From Rhodococcus sp. 1168 (GTDB lineage Bacteria > Actinomycetota > Actinomycetes > Mycobacteriales > Mycobacteriaceae), in the NCBI RefSeq assembly GCF_002091955.1, contig NZ_MKKY01000070.1:119047-183046 (forward strand): 64,000 nucleotides of DNA. The letters run 5' to 3'. This document shows positions 1-8,717 of this stretch, piece by piece. Position numbers and translations under genes: made by a program. How positions within the stretch are numbered: position 1 is the stretch's first letter; each line of letters opens with the position of its first letter. The notes below the pieces were generated by a model. That model searched no databases, had not been told where the DNA came from, and was given only the letters and a program-made list of their open reading frames with translations.

Positions 1-574
1 TGCTCACCACAAGGAGATAGAACAGTGCTTGGCCGGTGGGGTCGTCGGGTGCGAGCGGTGCGTGATCGACGATGTTCGCCGGCTGTCCCTGGGCTGCGGC
101 CAGTGGCTGCACCAGTCCCTCGACGGCTTGCACGAGCACCGGACCTTCGGCGGACGCGACGTGCAAGTTCATGGGTGAACCGAGTTCGATGACGCCGGCG
201 ATCTCCCGGCCTTGCAGGCGTTCGATCGCTGCAGCGGTGTCGGTCGAAGCTTGGAGGTCGAACTTGCCCTCGACTTTGCTCGCGAGCTGATCGACGAGTG
301 CTGTGACGGAGGATTCTGGACCGGTGACCACGATCTCCACATTCCGAGGTGTCGGATTGTGGAAGGCACTCACGTAGCAGAGCGCGAACATCACGGCGAA
401 GAAGATCGGAAACACCATCGCCTCGACGATGGTGCGCCACGCGGTCCGACCGTCGGCAGGAGCGGACGCCGATGGCTGGGAGTGCTCCAGGAGATGAGTG
501 GGAGCGATCGCTTCGGTGTCGGCCCCGAGGGCCTGATCCCAGTCGGGATGCCGATGGTCACTGGAGTGTGGCAT
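1..574 (-). CDS. Membrane protein, YhgE/DUF3533-like, N-terminal part (runs off the window)
   Basis: Reading the minus strand from an ATG at 574 gives an open frame of about 191 codons that continues past base 1. A GAAAGG ribosome-binding site lies 10 bases upstream of the ATG. About 45 polar residues are followed by one hydrophobic segment (VFPIFFAVMFALCYVSAF, residues 51-68) and then an extracytoplasmic-looking region. This is the layout of YhgE/Pip or DUF3533-type membrane proteins, which resemble ABC-2 permeases and often lie beside a TetR regulator, as here. It is divergent from the TetR gene at 738. Substrate and function cannot be told; the C-terminal membrane domain is outside the window. 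Confidence 0.7.
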   Translation of the reverse strand, partial: MPHSSDHRHPDWDQALGADTEAIAPTHLLEHSQPSASAPADGRTAWRTIVEAMVFPIFFAVMFALCYVSAFHNPTPRNVEIVVTGPESSVTALVDQLASKVEGKFDLQASTDTAAAIERLQGREIAGVIELGSPMNLHVASAEGPVLVQAVEGLVQPLAAAQGQPANIVDHAPLAPDDPTGQALFYLLVVS

Positions 575-622
575 GCGCAACAAACCTTTCAGTTCAAGTG
601 TCAACGGTGATGACAAACCACA

Positions 623-661
623 GTCAACAGTGTTGACAGTAAATTTGTCAACACTGTTGAC
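623..661. promoter_or_regulatory. Double palindrome, likely TetR operator
   Basis: Two 15-bp palindromes, GTCAACAGTGTTGAC (623-637) and GTCAACACTGTTGAC (647-661), differ only at the centre base and are spaced 24 bp centre to centre. They lie between the divergent membrane-protein gene and the TetR gene. This position and symmetry suggest the binding site of that TetR protein, acting on both genes. The operator role is inferred. Confidence 0.7.
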
Positions 662-665
662 TATG

Positions 666-707
666 GTTGGTAGCAAGTGGTTGGTAGCAAGTGGTTGGTA
701 GCAAGTG
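666..707. repeat. Three tandem copies of a 14-bp repeat
   Basis: The unit GTTGGTAGCAAGTG occurs three times head to tail (666-679, 680-693, 694-707), followed by a partial fourth. It lies just after the double palindrome and before the TetR start. The unit length is not a multiple of three, so overlapping false starts arise in all frames; the stretch is more likely leader DNA than coding. Confidence 0.85.
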
Positions 708-737
708 GTTGGTCGAACCGAACGAAGGATGCGAAGC

Positions 738-1352
738 ATGCTGGCCGAAATCTCAGACGAGGGTGCCCGCTCGGGTACCGCGCACAACCGCCAAGCGGTA
801 CAGGCCGCCGCGGCGCAACTGTTCGCCGAGCAAGGCTTTGCCGCCACCGGGGTCCGTGACATCGCCAGACATGCGGGCGTGGATCCAGCTCTGGTCATTC
901 GATACTTCGGCTCCAAGGAAAAGCTCTTCGTTCGCACGATGACGATGTCCGACGCGTTCGTGGAGGTCATGCAAGGCCCACTCGACGAATTGGGCAGCGC
1001 CCTGGTCGATTTCGTAGTCCGGAGAACGCGTCAGCGACAGGTCGGCACTTCGGCTGCCGTCTACGCAGCACTCGTTCGCGCATCCGACCGCCCAGTGGTC
1101 CGCGAACACCTGCAGGAGGCGATCGAGCAGATGATCATTGCGCCACTCGCTCCGCGACTCTCCGGGGGCGACGCCGAGTTGCGTTCCCATCTGCTCGCAG
1201 CTCAGCTATCCGGACTGATGACCGCCCTGTACGTCGTCGAAAGTCCGTGGCTGCTCGCCGCATCTACCGATGACATCGTCGAAAGCTACGGCGACGCACT
1301 ACAAACCGTCATCGATGGCGGGCCGCGACGTCAACCTCCCCGGGCAAGCTGA
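738..1352 (+). CDS. TetR/AcrR family transcriptional regulator
   Basis: Protein of 204 residues with a TetR DNA-binding domain near residues 15-65 (AAAQLFAEQGFAATGVRDIA, then a YFGSKEKLF recognition region). The C-terminal half is a TetR-type ligand/dimerisation domain with a DUF-like pattern. The start at 738 was chosen because GAAGG lies 9 bases ahead; an in-frame ATG at 729 and an upstream one at 705 inside the 14-bp repeats are less likely. It is divergent from the membrane protein at 1-574 and probably represses it through the palindromes at 623-661. Ligand unknown. Confidence 0.85.
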   Translation: MLAEISDEGARSGTAHNRQAVQAAAAQLFAEQGFAATGVRDIARHAGVDPALVIRYFGSKEKLFVRTMTMSDAFVEVMQGPLDELGSALVDFVVRRTRQRQVGTSAAVYAALVRASDRPVVREHLQEAIEQMIIAPLAPRLSGGDAELRSHLLAAQLSGLMTALYVVESPWLLAASTDDIVESYGDALQTVIDGGPRRQPPRAS

Positions 1353-1416
1353 AGACGATCCTGCGCCAGCCCGTCGCCCTGCCCGACGTTGCTTCGCCGT
1401 GTGACATTTGACACTG

Positions 1417-1464
1417 GTTCAGTAGCGAGTAGGTTCACTGTTGAATTCGAGTTCAGTAGTGAAT
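1417..1464. promoter_or_regulatory. Direct repeats upstream of the P450 gene
   Basis: GTTCAGTAGCGAGT (1417-1430) and GTTCAGTAGTGAAT (1451-1464) repeat 34 bp apart, directly ahead of the P450 ribosome-binding site (GAGAGGG, 1467-1472). Spacing is about three helical turns. They could be activator or repressor sites; the protein that binds is unknown. Confidence 0.4.
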
Positions 1465-1477
1465 CGAGAGGGTCAGC

Positions 1478-2866
1478 ATGGTCACCGACGTCGACGTCGC
1501 GACACACGCACTTCCGCACCCGAACAGGCGCCTGCCGCTCCTCGGAGACGTCGTCGGCGTCCATGCGTCCACACCCGTTCAGGATTCGATAGCACTGTCC
1601 AAGAAACTGGGCCCGATCTTCGAACGCGTAGTCCTCGGGCGCCAATACGTGATGGTCTCCGGCGCCGCCCTGGCCGGGGAGCTGTGCGACGAACATCGGT
1701 TCGTCAAGCACGTATCCCCCGCCATCGTGGGATTGCGCTCGATCGGAGGCGATGCGCTGTTCACCGCGTATTCGGACGAGCCCAACTGGCAGAAGGCACA
1801 CGATCTACTCCGCCCGGCCTTCACTCAGAACGCAATGCGCAGCTACCACCACATCATGGTCGACGTCGCATCCGATCTCGCGGCGCACTGGCGCTCGCAC
1901 ACCACGGTCGATGTGTCCGCCGACATGACCAAGCTGACCCTCGACACCATCGGCAGAACCGGATTCAGCTATGGGTTCGACTCGTTCAACCGCGATGAGC
2001 CGCACCCTTTCGTCGACGCGATGGTAGGGGTCCTTTCACACAATCAACGACGCGAGATCGTGCCGATCCCCTGGCTGGCCGACATCGTCTTCCGTAAAGC
2101 CGAGCGTAGAAACGATCGCGACAAGCACTACATCGCAACCCTTCTCGACGACATCGTGCGGACTCGGCGCGATGCGGGCACGTCGGGGCAAGGAGATCTT
2201 CTCGACATCATGCTCGATGCTGCGCGTGATGCCGACAATCCCAATGCCCTGAGCGAGATCAATATTCGCCAGCAGATCGTGACGTTCCTGATCGCCGGCC
2301 ACGAAACCACCTCGGGTGCGCTGTCTTTCGCTCTGTACTACCTCTCGCAGCACCCCGACATTCTCGAGGCTGCCCGTGCCGAGGTCGACGAGGTATGGGG
2401 TTCGCGGACTCCGGAATTCGAACAGGTCCCCAAGCTCCGACTGGTTCGACGCATCCTCGACGAGAGTTTGCGGCTGTGGCCGACGGCACCGGCGTTCGCC
2501 CGCGAAGCGCGCGAAGACACCTCCATCGGCGGCGTCCATGCGATGAAGAAGGGCGATTGGGCGTTCGTTCTCATCCCGGGATTGCACCGAGATCCGGTCT
2601 GGGGTGAGAACCCCGATGCGTTCGATCCCGATCGGTTTCTGTCCGCCAATGTCCGGTCACGGCCGGGACACGTCTACAAACCGTGGGGTACGGGTGAACG
2701 CGCATGCATCGGTCGACAGTTCGCCATTCATGAGGCAGTACTCGTTCTCGGAACCATACTGCAGCAGTTCGATATTCGAGCCGACCCCGACTACAGCCTG
2801 AAGATCGAGGAACGGCTGACGTTGATGCCGAAGAACTTCGAGCTGACGGTGTCAGTCCGGAAGTAG
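1478..2866 (+). CDS. Cytochrome P450, resembling the heme domain of P450 BM3 (CYP102)
   Basis: Protein of 462 residues with all P450 hallmarks: I-helix AGHETTS near residue 273, ExxR (ESLR) near 329, and the heme-ligand loop PWGTGERACIG with the Cys near 410. The C-terminal stretch from the heme loop to TLMP is close to the BM3 heme domain, but there is no fused reductase and no redox partner gene nearby. BM3-type domains usually hydroxylate long-chain fatty acids; that is an inference here. The usual Phe of the FxxGxxxCxG signature is Trp. No KstR box precedes it, so a steroid role is not supported. Its 3' end overlaps the convergent dinB by 15 bp. Confidence 0.88.
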   Translation: MVTDVDVATHALPHPNRRLPLLGDVVGVHASTPVQDSIALSKKLGPIFERVVLGRQYVMVSGAALAGELCDEHRFVKHVSPAIVGLRSIGGDALFTAYSDEPNWQKAHDLLRPAFTQNAMRSYHHIMVDVASDLAAHWRSHTTVDVSADMTKLTLDTIGRTGFSYGFDSFNRDEPHPFVDAMVGVLSHNQRREIVPIPWLADIVFRKAERRNDRDKHYIATLLDDIVRTRRDAGTSGQGDLLDIMLDAARDADNPNALSEINIRQQIVTFLIAGHETTSGALSFALYYLSQHPDILEAARAEVDEVWGSRTPEFEQVPKLRLVRRILDESLRLWPTAPAFAREAREDTSIGGVHAMKKGDWAFVLIPGLHRDPVWGENPDAFDPDRFLSANVRSRPGHVYKPWGTGERACIGRQFAIHEAVLVLGTILQQFDIRADPDYSLKIEERLTLMPKNFELTVSVRK

Positions 2867-4123
2867 CGGAACCGACAGACCGGAGTTGCGGCCCAACAGC
2901 ACTCCCCTGGTGAGAGCACCCTTACCGAATTTGGTGTGGACGCCGTCGAGCGCCATATCGAAGGCAGAAGCACTCGGAGCATCTTGTGGTTGGTCGAACT
3001 GCAACTCGAGTTGCTCGGTGCCCGTACGTTCGATATTGGACACCGTGATGCCCACCAAAGTGATCCCACGCTCGGCGATCACAGATGCAGCTTCGCGAAG
3101 AAGCGTCAGGGACGCGTCGAGAATGGCCTGAGTGTCGGCTGTCGCACGGCCCAGCGTGTGGGAACGTGTGATGCGGGTGAAGTCACCGAACCGTACGCTC
3201 AAAACCACTGTGCGGCCGGTGCGTTCAGCGGCACGCATCCGCTGCGTCACTCGATCCACCAGGGCGATGAGGGATGCCTTCACCTCCGCCGAAGACGTCG
3301 GGCCGCTCCCGAGTGCATGCTGCGCACCGATCGAACTGCGCCCTCGATACGTCTGAACCTGTCGGGGATCGCGATTGTTGGCGAGCGAGTACAGATGATG
3401 CCCCGCACCTTTACCGAGAATGGACACGATGGAGGCTTCGCTGTGGGCGGCGATGTCACCGATAGTCACGATGTCGAACGCGTGGAGCTTGTCGGCGGTG
3501 ACCTTACCCACGCCCCATAGCCGCTCGATGTTCAGCGGATGAAGGAACTCGAGTTCACGGCCAGGCGGAACCAGTAGCAATCCGTCGGGCTTTCCGACCG
3601 CGCTGGCCACTTTCGCCAGAAACTTGGTACAGGCGATCCCGACAGTGATCGGCAGACCAACCTGCTCTCTGACCTCTCGCCGCAATCTTTCGGCAATCTG
3701 AACCGGAGTGCCCCTGATCTTGCCCAACCCGCCGACCTCGAGGAACGCCTCGTCGACGGAAATGCCCTCCACGAGCGGAGTGGTATTACGAAAGATCTCG
3801 AATACGGCCCGGCTTGCCTCGGTGTACGCCTCCATCCGAGGGGCAACGAAAATTGCGTGCGGACACAGGGCACGGGCTCGAGCGCCGCTCATGGGCGTGC
3901 GAACCCCGAATGCCTTGGCCTCGTAGCTGGCCGCGAGCACGACCCCGCCGCCGACCAGCACCGGTTTGCCTCGTAGGCGTGGGTCGTCTCGCTGCTCTAC
4001 CGACGCATAGAAAGAGTCCAGATCGGCATGCATAATGCTGGCTCCAGCACTGTTCGCTGGAGTCTGAGCGCTGTTCGCTGGGGCGTCGGGGGCGAACTCG
4101 GTCACGACCACAGGGTCGCACAC
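2852..4123 (-). CDS. dinB: DNA polymerase IV (Y-family translesion polymerase)
   Basis: Protein of up to 423 residues. The Y-family palm begins at MHADLDSFYASVEQ, with the catalytic acidic pair in HADLD and SVDEAF, followed by the SYEAKAFGV finger region, helix-hairpin-helix and little-finger domains. TEQLELQF near the C-terminus resembles the QLxLF sliding-clamp motif. The first 30 residues (from 4123) are not typical; ATG at 4033 (MHADLD) is an alternative start, giving 393 residues. It copies past DNA lesions with low fidelity. It has no evident link to the steroid genes around it and ends overlapping the P450 gene tail to tail. Confidence 0.93.
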   Translation of the reverse strand: MCDPVVVTEFAPDAPANSAQTPANSAGASIMHADLDSFYASVEQRDDPRLRGKPVLVGGGVVLAASYEAKAFGVRTPMSGARARALCPHAIFVAPRMEAYTEASRAVFEIFRNTTPLVEGISVDEAFLEVGGLGKIRGTPVQIAERLRREVREQVGLPITVGIACTKFLAKVASAVGKPDGLLLVPPGRELEFLHPLNIERLWGVGKVTADKLHAFDIVTIGDIAAHSEASIVSILGKGAGHHLYSLANNRDPRQVQTYRGRSSIGAQHALGSGPTSSAEVKASLIALVDRVTQRMRAAERTGRTVVLSVRFGDFTRITRSHTLGRATADTQAILDASLTLLREAASVIAERGITLVGITVSNIERTGTEQLELQFDQPQDAPSASAFDMALDGVHTKFGKGALTRGVLLGRNSGLSVPLLPD

Positions 4124-4164
4124 AGGTCCGACATTCGCCCCGACGCCGGCGCGCTACGCGAGGA

Positions 4165-5313
4165 TCAGAGCCGTTCGATGATCGTGACGTTGGCGGTACC
4201 GCCACCTTCACATACGGTCTGCAGGCCGTAACGGCCACCGGTACGTTCGAGCTCACACAGCATGGTGGCGAAGAGCTTTGCCCCCGTCGCGCCGAGGGGG
4301 TGCCCGAGAGCGATCGCACCACCGTTGATGTTGACCCGGGCCGGATCAGCGCCGGTCTCCTTCAGCCACGCCAGGACAACGGGAGCGAACGCCTCGTTGA
4401 TTTCCACGACGTCGATGTCGTCGATCGACAGACCGGCCTTCTCGAGTGCGTGCTTGGTGGCCGTGATCGGCGCACTCAGCATGAAGATCGGGTCGGCACC
4501 GCGGGCACTGAGGTGATGAATTCGGGCGCGCGGGGTGAGTCCGTGTGCCTCGACTGCTGCTGCGGAAGCCACGAGCGTCGCACTCGCTCCGTCGCAGATC
4601 TGGCTGGCGAGGGCTGCGGTGAGCCGTCCGCCCTCGGTGAGGGGCTTGAGCGAAGCCATCTTCTCGAGAGTCGTCTCACGCGGGCACTCGTCGACCATGA
4701 AGTCGCCGACGCCGACGATCTCGCGATCGAAGCGCCCTTCGGCTATAGCGTGCCGCGCACGCTGATGGCTGGCCAGAGCGAACTGCTCCATGTCTTCACG
4801 CGTGACGTCCCACTTCTCGGCGATGAGCTCGGCACCGCGAAACTGCGAGACTTCCTGCTTGCCGTAGCGGTGTTCCCACCCCTTCGACCCACTGAACGGT
4901 GTCTCGAAGCCGTATTGCTGTCCCACGACCATTGCTGCCGCGATCGGGATCTGTGTCATGTTCTGTACGCCACCGGCGACGATCAGATCCGACGTCCCGC
5001 TCATGACGGCCTGGGCGGCGAAGTGAATCGCCTGCTGGCTCGAGCCGCACTGACGATCGACGGTGACCCCTGGTACTTCTTCCGGGAATCCGGCCGCCAA
5101 CCAGGCTGTGCGCGCAATGTTTCCAGCTTGCCCGCCGATGGCGTCGACGCAACCGAAAATGACGTCGTCGATCTGGGGCGGATCGATCGAGGAACGATCC
5201 ATCAGCGAACGCAGGACGCTCGCACCGAGATCTGCGGGGTGCGTCTCGGCGAGGGAACCGCCGCGCTTACCGACCGGAGTTCGAACAGCGTCGATTATGT
5301 AGGCCTCGGGCAT
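4165..5313 (-). CDS. fadA6: Acetyl-CoA acyltransferase of the KstR2 regulon
   Basis: Thiolase of 382 residues, the usual length. The nucleophilic Cys is at about residue 89 (DRQCGSSQQAI); the C-terminal catalytic motifs GGAIALGHPLGATG and VCEGGGTA are intact. It lies 12 bp downstream of kstR2, like Rv3556c fadA6 next to Rv3557c kstR2 in M. tuberculosis. FadA6 is assigned to thiolysis late in degradation of steroid rings C and D (HIP-CoA pathway). AGGAG lies just ahead of the start, inside the end of kstR2, so the two are probably co-transcribed from the KstR2-controlled promoter at 5962-5984. Confidence 0.9.
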   Translation of the reverse strand: MPEAYIIDAVRTPVGKRGGSLAETHPADLGASVLRSLMDRSSIDPPQIDDVIFGCVDAIGGQAGNIARTAWLAAGFPEEVPGVTVDRQCGSSQQAIHFAAQAVMSGTSDLIVAGGVQNMTQIPIAAAMVVGQQYGFETPFSGSKGWEHRYGKQEVSQFRGAELIAEKWDVTREDMEQFALASHQRARHAIAEGRFDREIVGVGDFMVDECPRETTLEKMASLKPLTEGGRLTAALASQICDGASATLVASAAAVEAHGLTPRARIHHLSARGADPIFMLSAPITATKHALEKAGLSIDDIDVVEINEAFAPVVLAWLKETGADPARVNINGGAIALGHPLGATGAKLFATMLCELERTGGRYGLQTVCEGGGTANVTIIERL

Positions 5314-5325
5314 GGGAAGACTCTC

Positions 5326-5955
5326 CTAGGTTGACGCCGTGCGGGATCGTGTGACGGACTTGGGAGTGCTCGACAATCCGTCGAGCACGATGGCGAGATA
5401 CTGCTGCGCGACGGCTTCTGCGGTGAGCTTGCCACCCGGGCGATACCACCGGACGGCCACCCACACTGTGTCACGCATGAATCGGTAGACGAGTTCGACG
5501 TCGACATCCGGCCGGAAACTGCCGTCTGCGATACCGCGCTCGACCACACCGTTCCAGAGTTCACGAAACTCACTGTTGCGCTCGGTGATGTACTCGAAGC
5601 GCTCGGTGCCGACGAGGTGTTTGGCCTCGTCCTGATAGATCGCGACGGCCGAATGCGAACGGTCGATCGCCTCGAACGACGCCACTACGAGACCTTCCAG
5701 GGTTTCCCGCGAACCCAATCCCTCTGCCACGATCTTGTGGTAGCTGTCGAAGAGTTCGTCGAGGAACCCCCGCAGAATCTCGTCGACCATCGACTCCTTG
5801 GAGTCGAAGTGGTGATAGAGACTTCCGGAGAGGATCCCTGCTGCGTCGGCAATGTCACGGACCGTCGTTGCACGCATGCCACGTTCGGCAAAGAGCGTCG
5901 CGGCGAGCTCTAGCAGCTCATCGCGTCGTCCTACGGCTTTTGGGATTCGGGGCAC
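5326..5955 (-). CDS. kstR2: TetR-family repressor KstR2
   Basis: The protein is very similar to M. tuberculosis KstR2 across its length: LFAERGMRATTVRDIADAAG, SLYHHFDSKE, and the C-terminal RWYRPGGKLTAE and QQYLAIVL. KstR2 represses the genes for steroid rings C/D and is released by HIP-CoA. The frame is open up to 5979, but that would place the operator inside the gene. GTG at 5955 gives 209 residues (family about 200) and lies 6 bases after a TATGAT -10 element, pointing to a leaderless start. First gene of a kstR2-fadA6 operon. Confidence 0.93.
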   Translation of the reverse strand: MPRIPKAVGRRDELLELAATLFAERGMRATTVRDIADAAGILSGSLYHHFDSKESMVDEILRGFLDELFDSYHKIVAEGLGSRETLEGLVVASFEAIDRSHSAVAIYQDEAKHLVGTERFEYITERNSEFRELWNGVVERGIADGSFRPDVDVELVYRFMRDTVWVAVRWYRPGGKLTAEAVAQQYLAIVLDGLSSTPKSVTRSRTAST

Positions 5956-5961
5956 GAGCAC

Positions 5962-5984
5962 ATCATACCAACCAAGCACTTGCT
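5962..5984 (-). promoter_or_regulatory. KstR2 operator and -10 element of kstR2-fadA6
   Basis: ACCAAGCACTTGCT (5971-5984) fits the known KstR2 pattern AnCAAGnnCTTGnT exactly. On the minus strand it is followed after 3 bases by TATGAT (5967-5962), a good -10 hexamer, and 6 bases later by GTG at 5955. The operator fills the space between -35 and -10, which suits simple repression and autoregulation. No leader for a ribosome-binding site remains. Confidence 0.88.
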
Positions 5985-6001
5985 TTGCATACGTGCATGG
6001 G

Positions 6002-7867
6002 TCAAGCCGTCAGGTGATGCACGAAGCACCACCGCCAGTTCTCCCCCGGCTCGGCGGATTCCATGACGGGGTGGCCTGTCTCCCGGAAGTGGGCAGTGGC
6101 GTGCTGGCGCGGCGAGGAGTCGCAACACCCGATGTGTCCACAATCCAGACAGGCACGCAATGCGACCCATTCCGTCCCTTCGCGGACGCATTCGTGGCAA
6201 GTGCCGTCGGTGTGCGTCTGCGCTTCCGGGTAGCGATCGAGATCCTCGCATGCGACTCCGGGGTGGCCACGCAGTTCGTTCGACGCTCGAATATCTCGAC
6301 GCGACTCACTGCCCGCGTCGATCATCGATTCCTCGACGTCGAGCATCCCCAACACCTCGCCGACGACCTCGGAGGGCACCTTTCCGGAACTGCGGATCTC
6401 GAGAATTCGATCGCGTTCGGCCTTGATCATGGTCAATCGCACGCGGGCGTACAGCTCACTGGGCGTCTCCTGATCGGCCGTGGTGCCGAGTCTTTCCCAT
6501 GCTGCGGAGTTGCGCTGCTCCACGCGTTGACGAACGAGTGTGTCGATGTCGTGCGGGTCCTCGTATTCGAGCTCGTCGAGCGCGGCATATCCCGCTTTGG
6601 ATGCCTGCTGCAGCAGGGTGGCGCGCGCCAAGGCGTCATCCATCGGATCTGGTGACGGGACCTTCAGTCGCCGGGCAAGAATCGGAAGCGAGAGCCCTTG
6701 CAGGAACAGAGTTCCGGCGACGACCGTGAAGGCAATGAGAAGCAGGACTTCTCTGTCCTCGGTTCCCAACGGAATGATGAAGGCGGCGGCAAGTGTGACG
6801 ACCCCACGCATCCCGGCCCAGCCGATGAGCAGTGTGTAGCGCCACGACGGGACCGTGCCGGTCGTGGGATCGGCCCCCGGCCGTACCAGGGCATAGCGGG
6901 AAACGAATACCCAGAAGATTCGGATCGCGATGACGCCTGCGAGCGTGGCTGCGCACACCGAGACGATGGTCAGGGGCGAGAGCGGACTCTTGGCGACGTC
7001 GTGCACGATCCACGACGCCTGTAGGCCGATGAGCAGGAATACTGCATTCTCGAGAATGAAGGCGATGGTTCGCCAGTTGATGCGCTCCGCGATTCGAGAT
7101 TGCGCCGACTGCAGGATCGGGGCTTCGTGCCCGAGCAACAGCCCGGCGACGACGACCGCCAGGACGCCGGAGGCCTGGATCTCCTCGGCCAAGAGATATG
7201 CGGCGAACGGAACGACGAACGAGATCGCGGTGTCCAGCACCGGATTGGTCAGTCTGCGCCGCACCTTGGCGACAACGTAGAACGTCACCAGACCGACCGC
7301 TACGCCGCCGCCTGCCGCAATGACGAAGTCGAGTCCGATCCGGCCGGCATTCACCGAATTGCTCAGCGCATAGATCGCCGTGCTCAGCGCGACGAGTGCC
7401 GTCGCGTCGTTGAGCAGCGATTCACCTTCGAGGATCGTGACTATCTGACGGGGTAAGCCGATTCGACGTCCGATGGCAGAGGCCGCGACCGCATCCGGTG
7501 GTGCCACGACTGCACCGATCGCGAGCGATGCGGGCCAGGAGATCCCCGGCAGGATCGCGTGCACGATTGCGCCGACGCCGATTGCCGTGACGGCAACCAG
7601 CACGACGGACAGTAGAAGGATCGATCGGCGGTTGGCATTGATATCGACCAGCGAGGACTGGATCGCCGTCGCATAGAGCAGGGGCGGAAGCAGTCCGAGC
7701 AATACCACCTCGGGTTCGAGATGAATCTCCGGCATTCCCGGCGCATAAGACGCCGCGACCCCTACCGCGATCAGCAGTAGGGGCGGCGGAACGCCCAGTC
7801 GCTCGGCCAGGCCCGCGACGGTGAGTACACCGACCGCGAGGGCTACGAGAAAGACAGCGATCTCCAT
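6002..7867 (-). CDS. CPA1-type Na+/H+ antiporter with C-terminal UBP-type zinc finger
   Basis: Protein of 621 residues. Residues 1-410 hold about a dozen membrane segments with NhaP/CPA1 motifs (LLPPLLYATAIQ, VVAPPDAVAASAI, LEGESLLNDATALVAL, GWAGMRGVVTLAAAF). A cytosolic linker follows, then a Cys/His-rich domain near residues 540-615 (CHEC, ACLDCGHIGCC, HATAHFRETGHPVM, WCFVHH) with the pattern of a ZnF-UBP domain. It should exchange sodium or potassium for protons at the membrane. The zinc finger probably binds a peptide terminus or acts as a sensor, which is inference. It sits between kstR2 and ipdF without a KstR2 site of its own; the stop-to-start gap to ipdF is 52 bp. Confidence 0.88.
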   Translation of the reverse strand: MEIAVFLVALAVGVLTVAGLAERLGVPPPLLLIAVGVAASYAPGMPEIHLEPEVVLLGLLPPLLYATAIQSSLVDINANRRSILLLSVVLVAVTAIGVGAIVHAILPGISWPASLAIGAVVAPPDAVAASAIGRRIGLPRQIVTILEGESLLNDATALVALSTAIYALSNSVNAGRIGLDFVIAAGGGVAVGLVTFYVVAKVRRRLTNPVLDTAISFVVPFAAYLLAEEIQASGVLAVVVAGLLLGHEAPILQSAQSRIAERINWRTIAFILENAVFLLIGLQASWIVHDVAKSPLSPLTIVSVCAATLAGVIAIRIFWVFVSRYALVRPGADPTTGTVPSWRYTLLIGWAGMRGVVTLAAAFIIPLGTEDREVLLLIAFTVVAGTLFLQGLSLPILARRLKVPSPDPMDDALARATLLQQASKAGYAALDELEYEDPHDIDTLVRQRVEQRNSAAWERLGTTADQETPSELYARVRLTMIKAERDRILEIRSSGKVPSEVVGEVLGMLDVEESMIDAGSESRRDIRASNELRGHPGVACEDLDRYPEAQTHTDGTCHECVREGTEWVALRACLDCGHIGCCDSSPRQHATAHFRETGHPVMESAEPGENWRWCFVHHLTA

Positions 7868-7919
7868 AGCCAGTCATTGTCCCCGCATCCTCGCCGGACG
7901 GCGAAGTGAGGGACCCGTC

Positions 7920-8717
7920 TCAGGCCCGCTGGCTGGAGACGGACACCACCTCACCGGTCAGGTAGCTCGAGTAGTCGCTGGCCAGCATCGCGATGGTTGC
8001 TGCGATTTCCCACGGTTCCGCAGCGCGGCCGAAGGCTTCTCCGGCAGAAAGCTGGTCGAGAAGATCCTCGGAGGTCACCTTGGCGAGGAACGCATGCTTG
8101 GCGATACTCGGTGCGACGGCATTGATCCGCACTCCGAATTCGGCTGCTTCGACGGCGGAGCAGCGGGTCAGCGCCATGACGCCGGCTTTAGCGGCGGCGT
8201 AGTGCGCCTGCCCCTTCTGCGCGCGCCAGCCGAGGACGCTTGCATTGTTGACGATGACGCCACCGTGACCGGCAGTACGGAAGTACCGCAATGCCTCTCG
8301 GGTGCAACGGAATGTGCCGTTCAGCGTGATGTCGAGGACCCGATCCCACTGCTCGTCGGTCATGTCCACTACGGGAACTTCGCCACCGAGACCTGCATTG
8401 TTGACGAGGATGTCGATGCGGCCCATCCGCTCGGCGGCCGTGTCGATGAGGTTGCGTACCTGCTCGGTGCTCGATACATCGCACACCGCGGACTCGACTC
8501 GGGCGTCGGGGAACTGCTCCGCCAAGCTCTCGCGGGTGGCGTCGAGCCTGCGCTCGTGCCAGTCGGAGACGAGAACGTCTCCACCTTCGGCGAGGATCCG
8601 ACGTGCCGTCGCCGAGCCGATGCCGGTTCCGGCTGCAGCCGTCACAACGGCGACCCGGCCGACGAGTAGTCCGTGGCCGGAGATCTCGGCCGGTGGGGTG
8701 GACAGTGGTCCGGTCAT
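7920..8717 (-). CDS. ipdF: Short-chain dehydrogenase IpdF of the HIP-CoA pathway
   Basis: SDR of 265 residues: TAAAGTGIGSATA cofactor loop near residue 27, NNAG, and the catalytic Ser-Tyr-Lys as ASVLGW and YAAAK. Order and sequence match Rv3559c next to fadE30 (Rv3560c). In the HIP-CoA pathway IpdF oxidises the hydroxyl of the 5-OH-HIP-CoA-derived intermediate on the former steroid ring D side. It overlaps fadE30 by ATGA, so translation is coupled, and it is transcribed from the KstR2-controlled promoter ahead of fadE30. Confidence 0.87.
   Translation of the reverse strand: MTGPLSTPPAEISGHGLLVGRVAVVTAAAGTGIGSATARRILAEGGDVLVSDWHERRLDATRESLAEQFPDARVESAVCDVSSTEQVRNLIDTAAERMGRIDILVNNAGLGGEVPVVDMTDEQWDRVLDITLNGTFRCTREALRYFRTAGHGGVIVNNASVLGWRAQKGQAHYAAAKAGVMALTRCSAVEAAEFGVRINAVAPSIAKHAFLAKVTSEDLLDQLSAGEAFGRAAEPWEIAATIAMLASDYSSYLTGEVVSVSSQRA

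Noticed and set aside
4300..5334. A 344-codon plus-strand frame opposite fadA6
   Set aside because: Antisense to a clear thiolase with intact motifs; no ribosome-binding site or domain.
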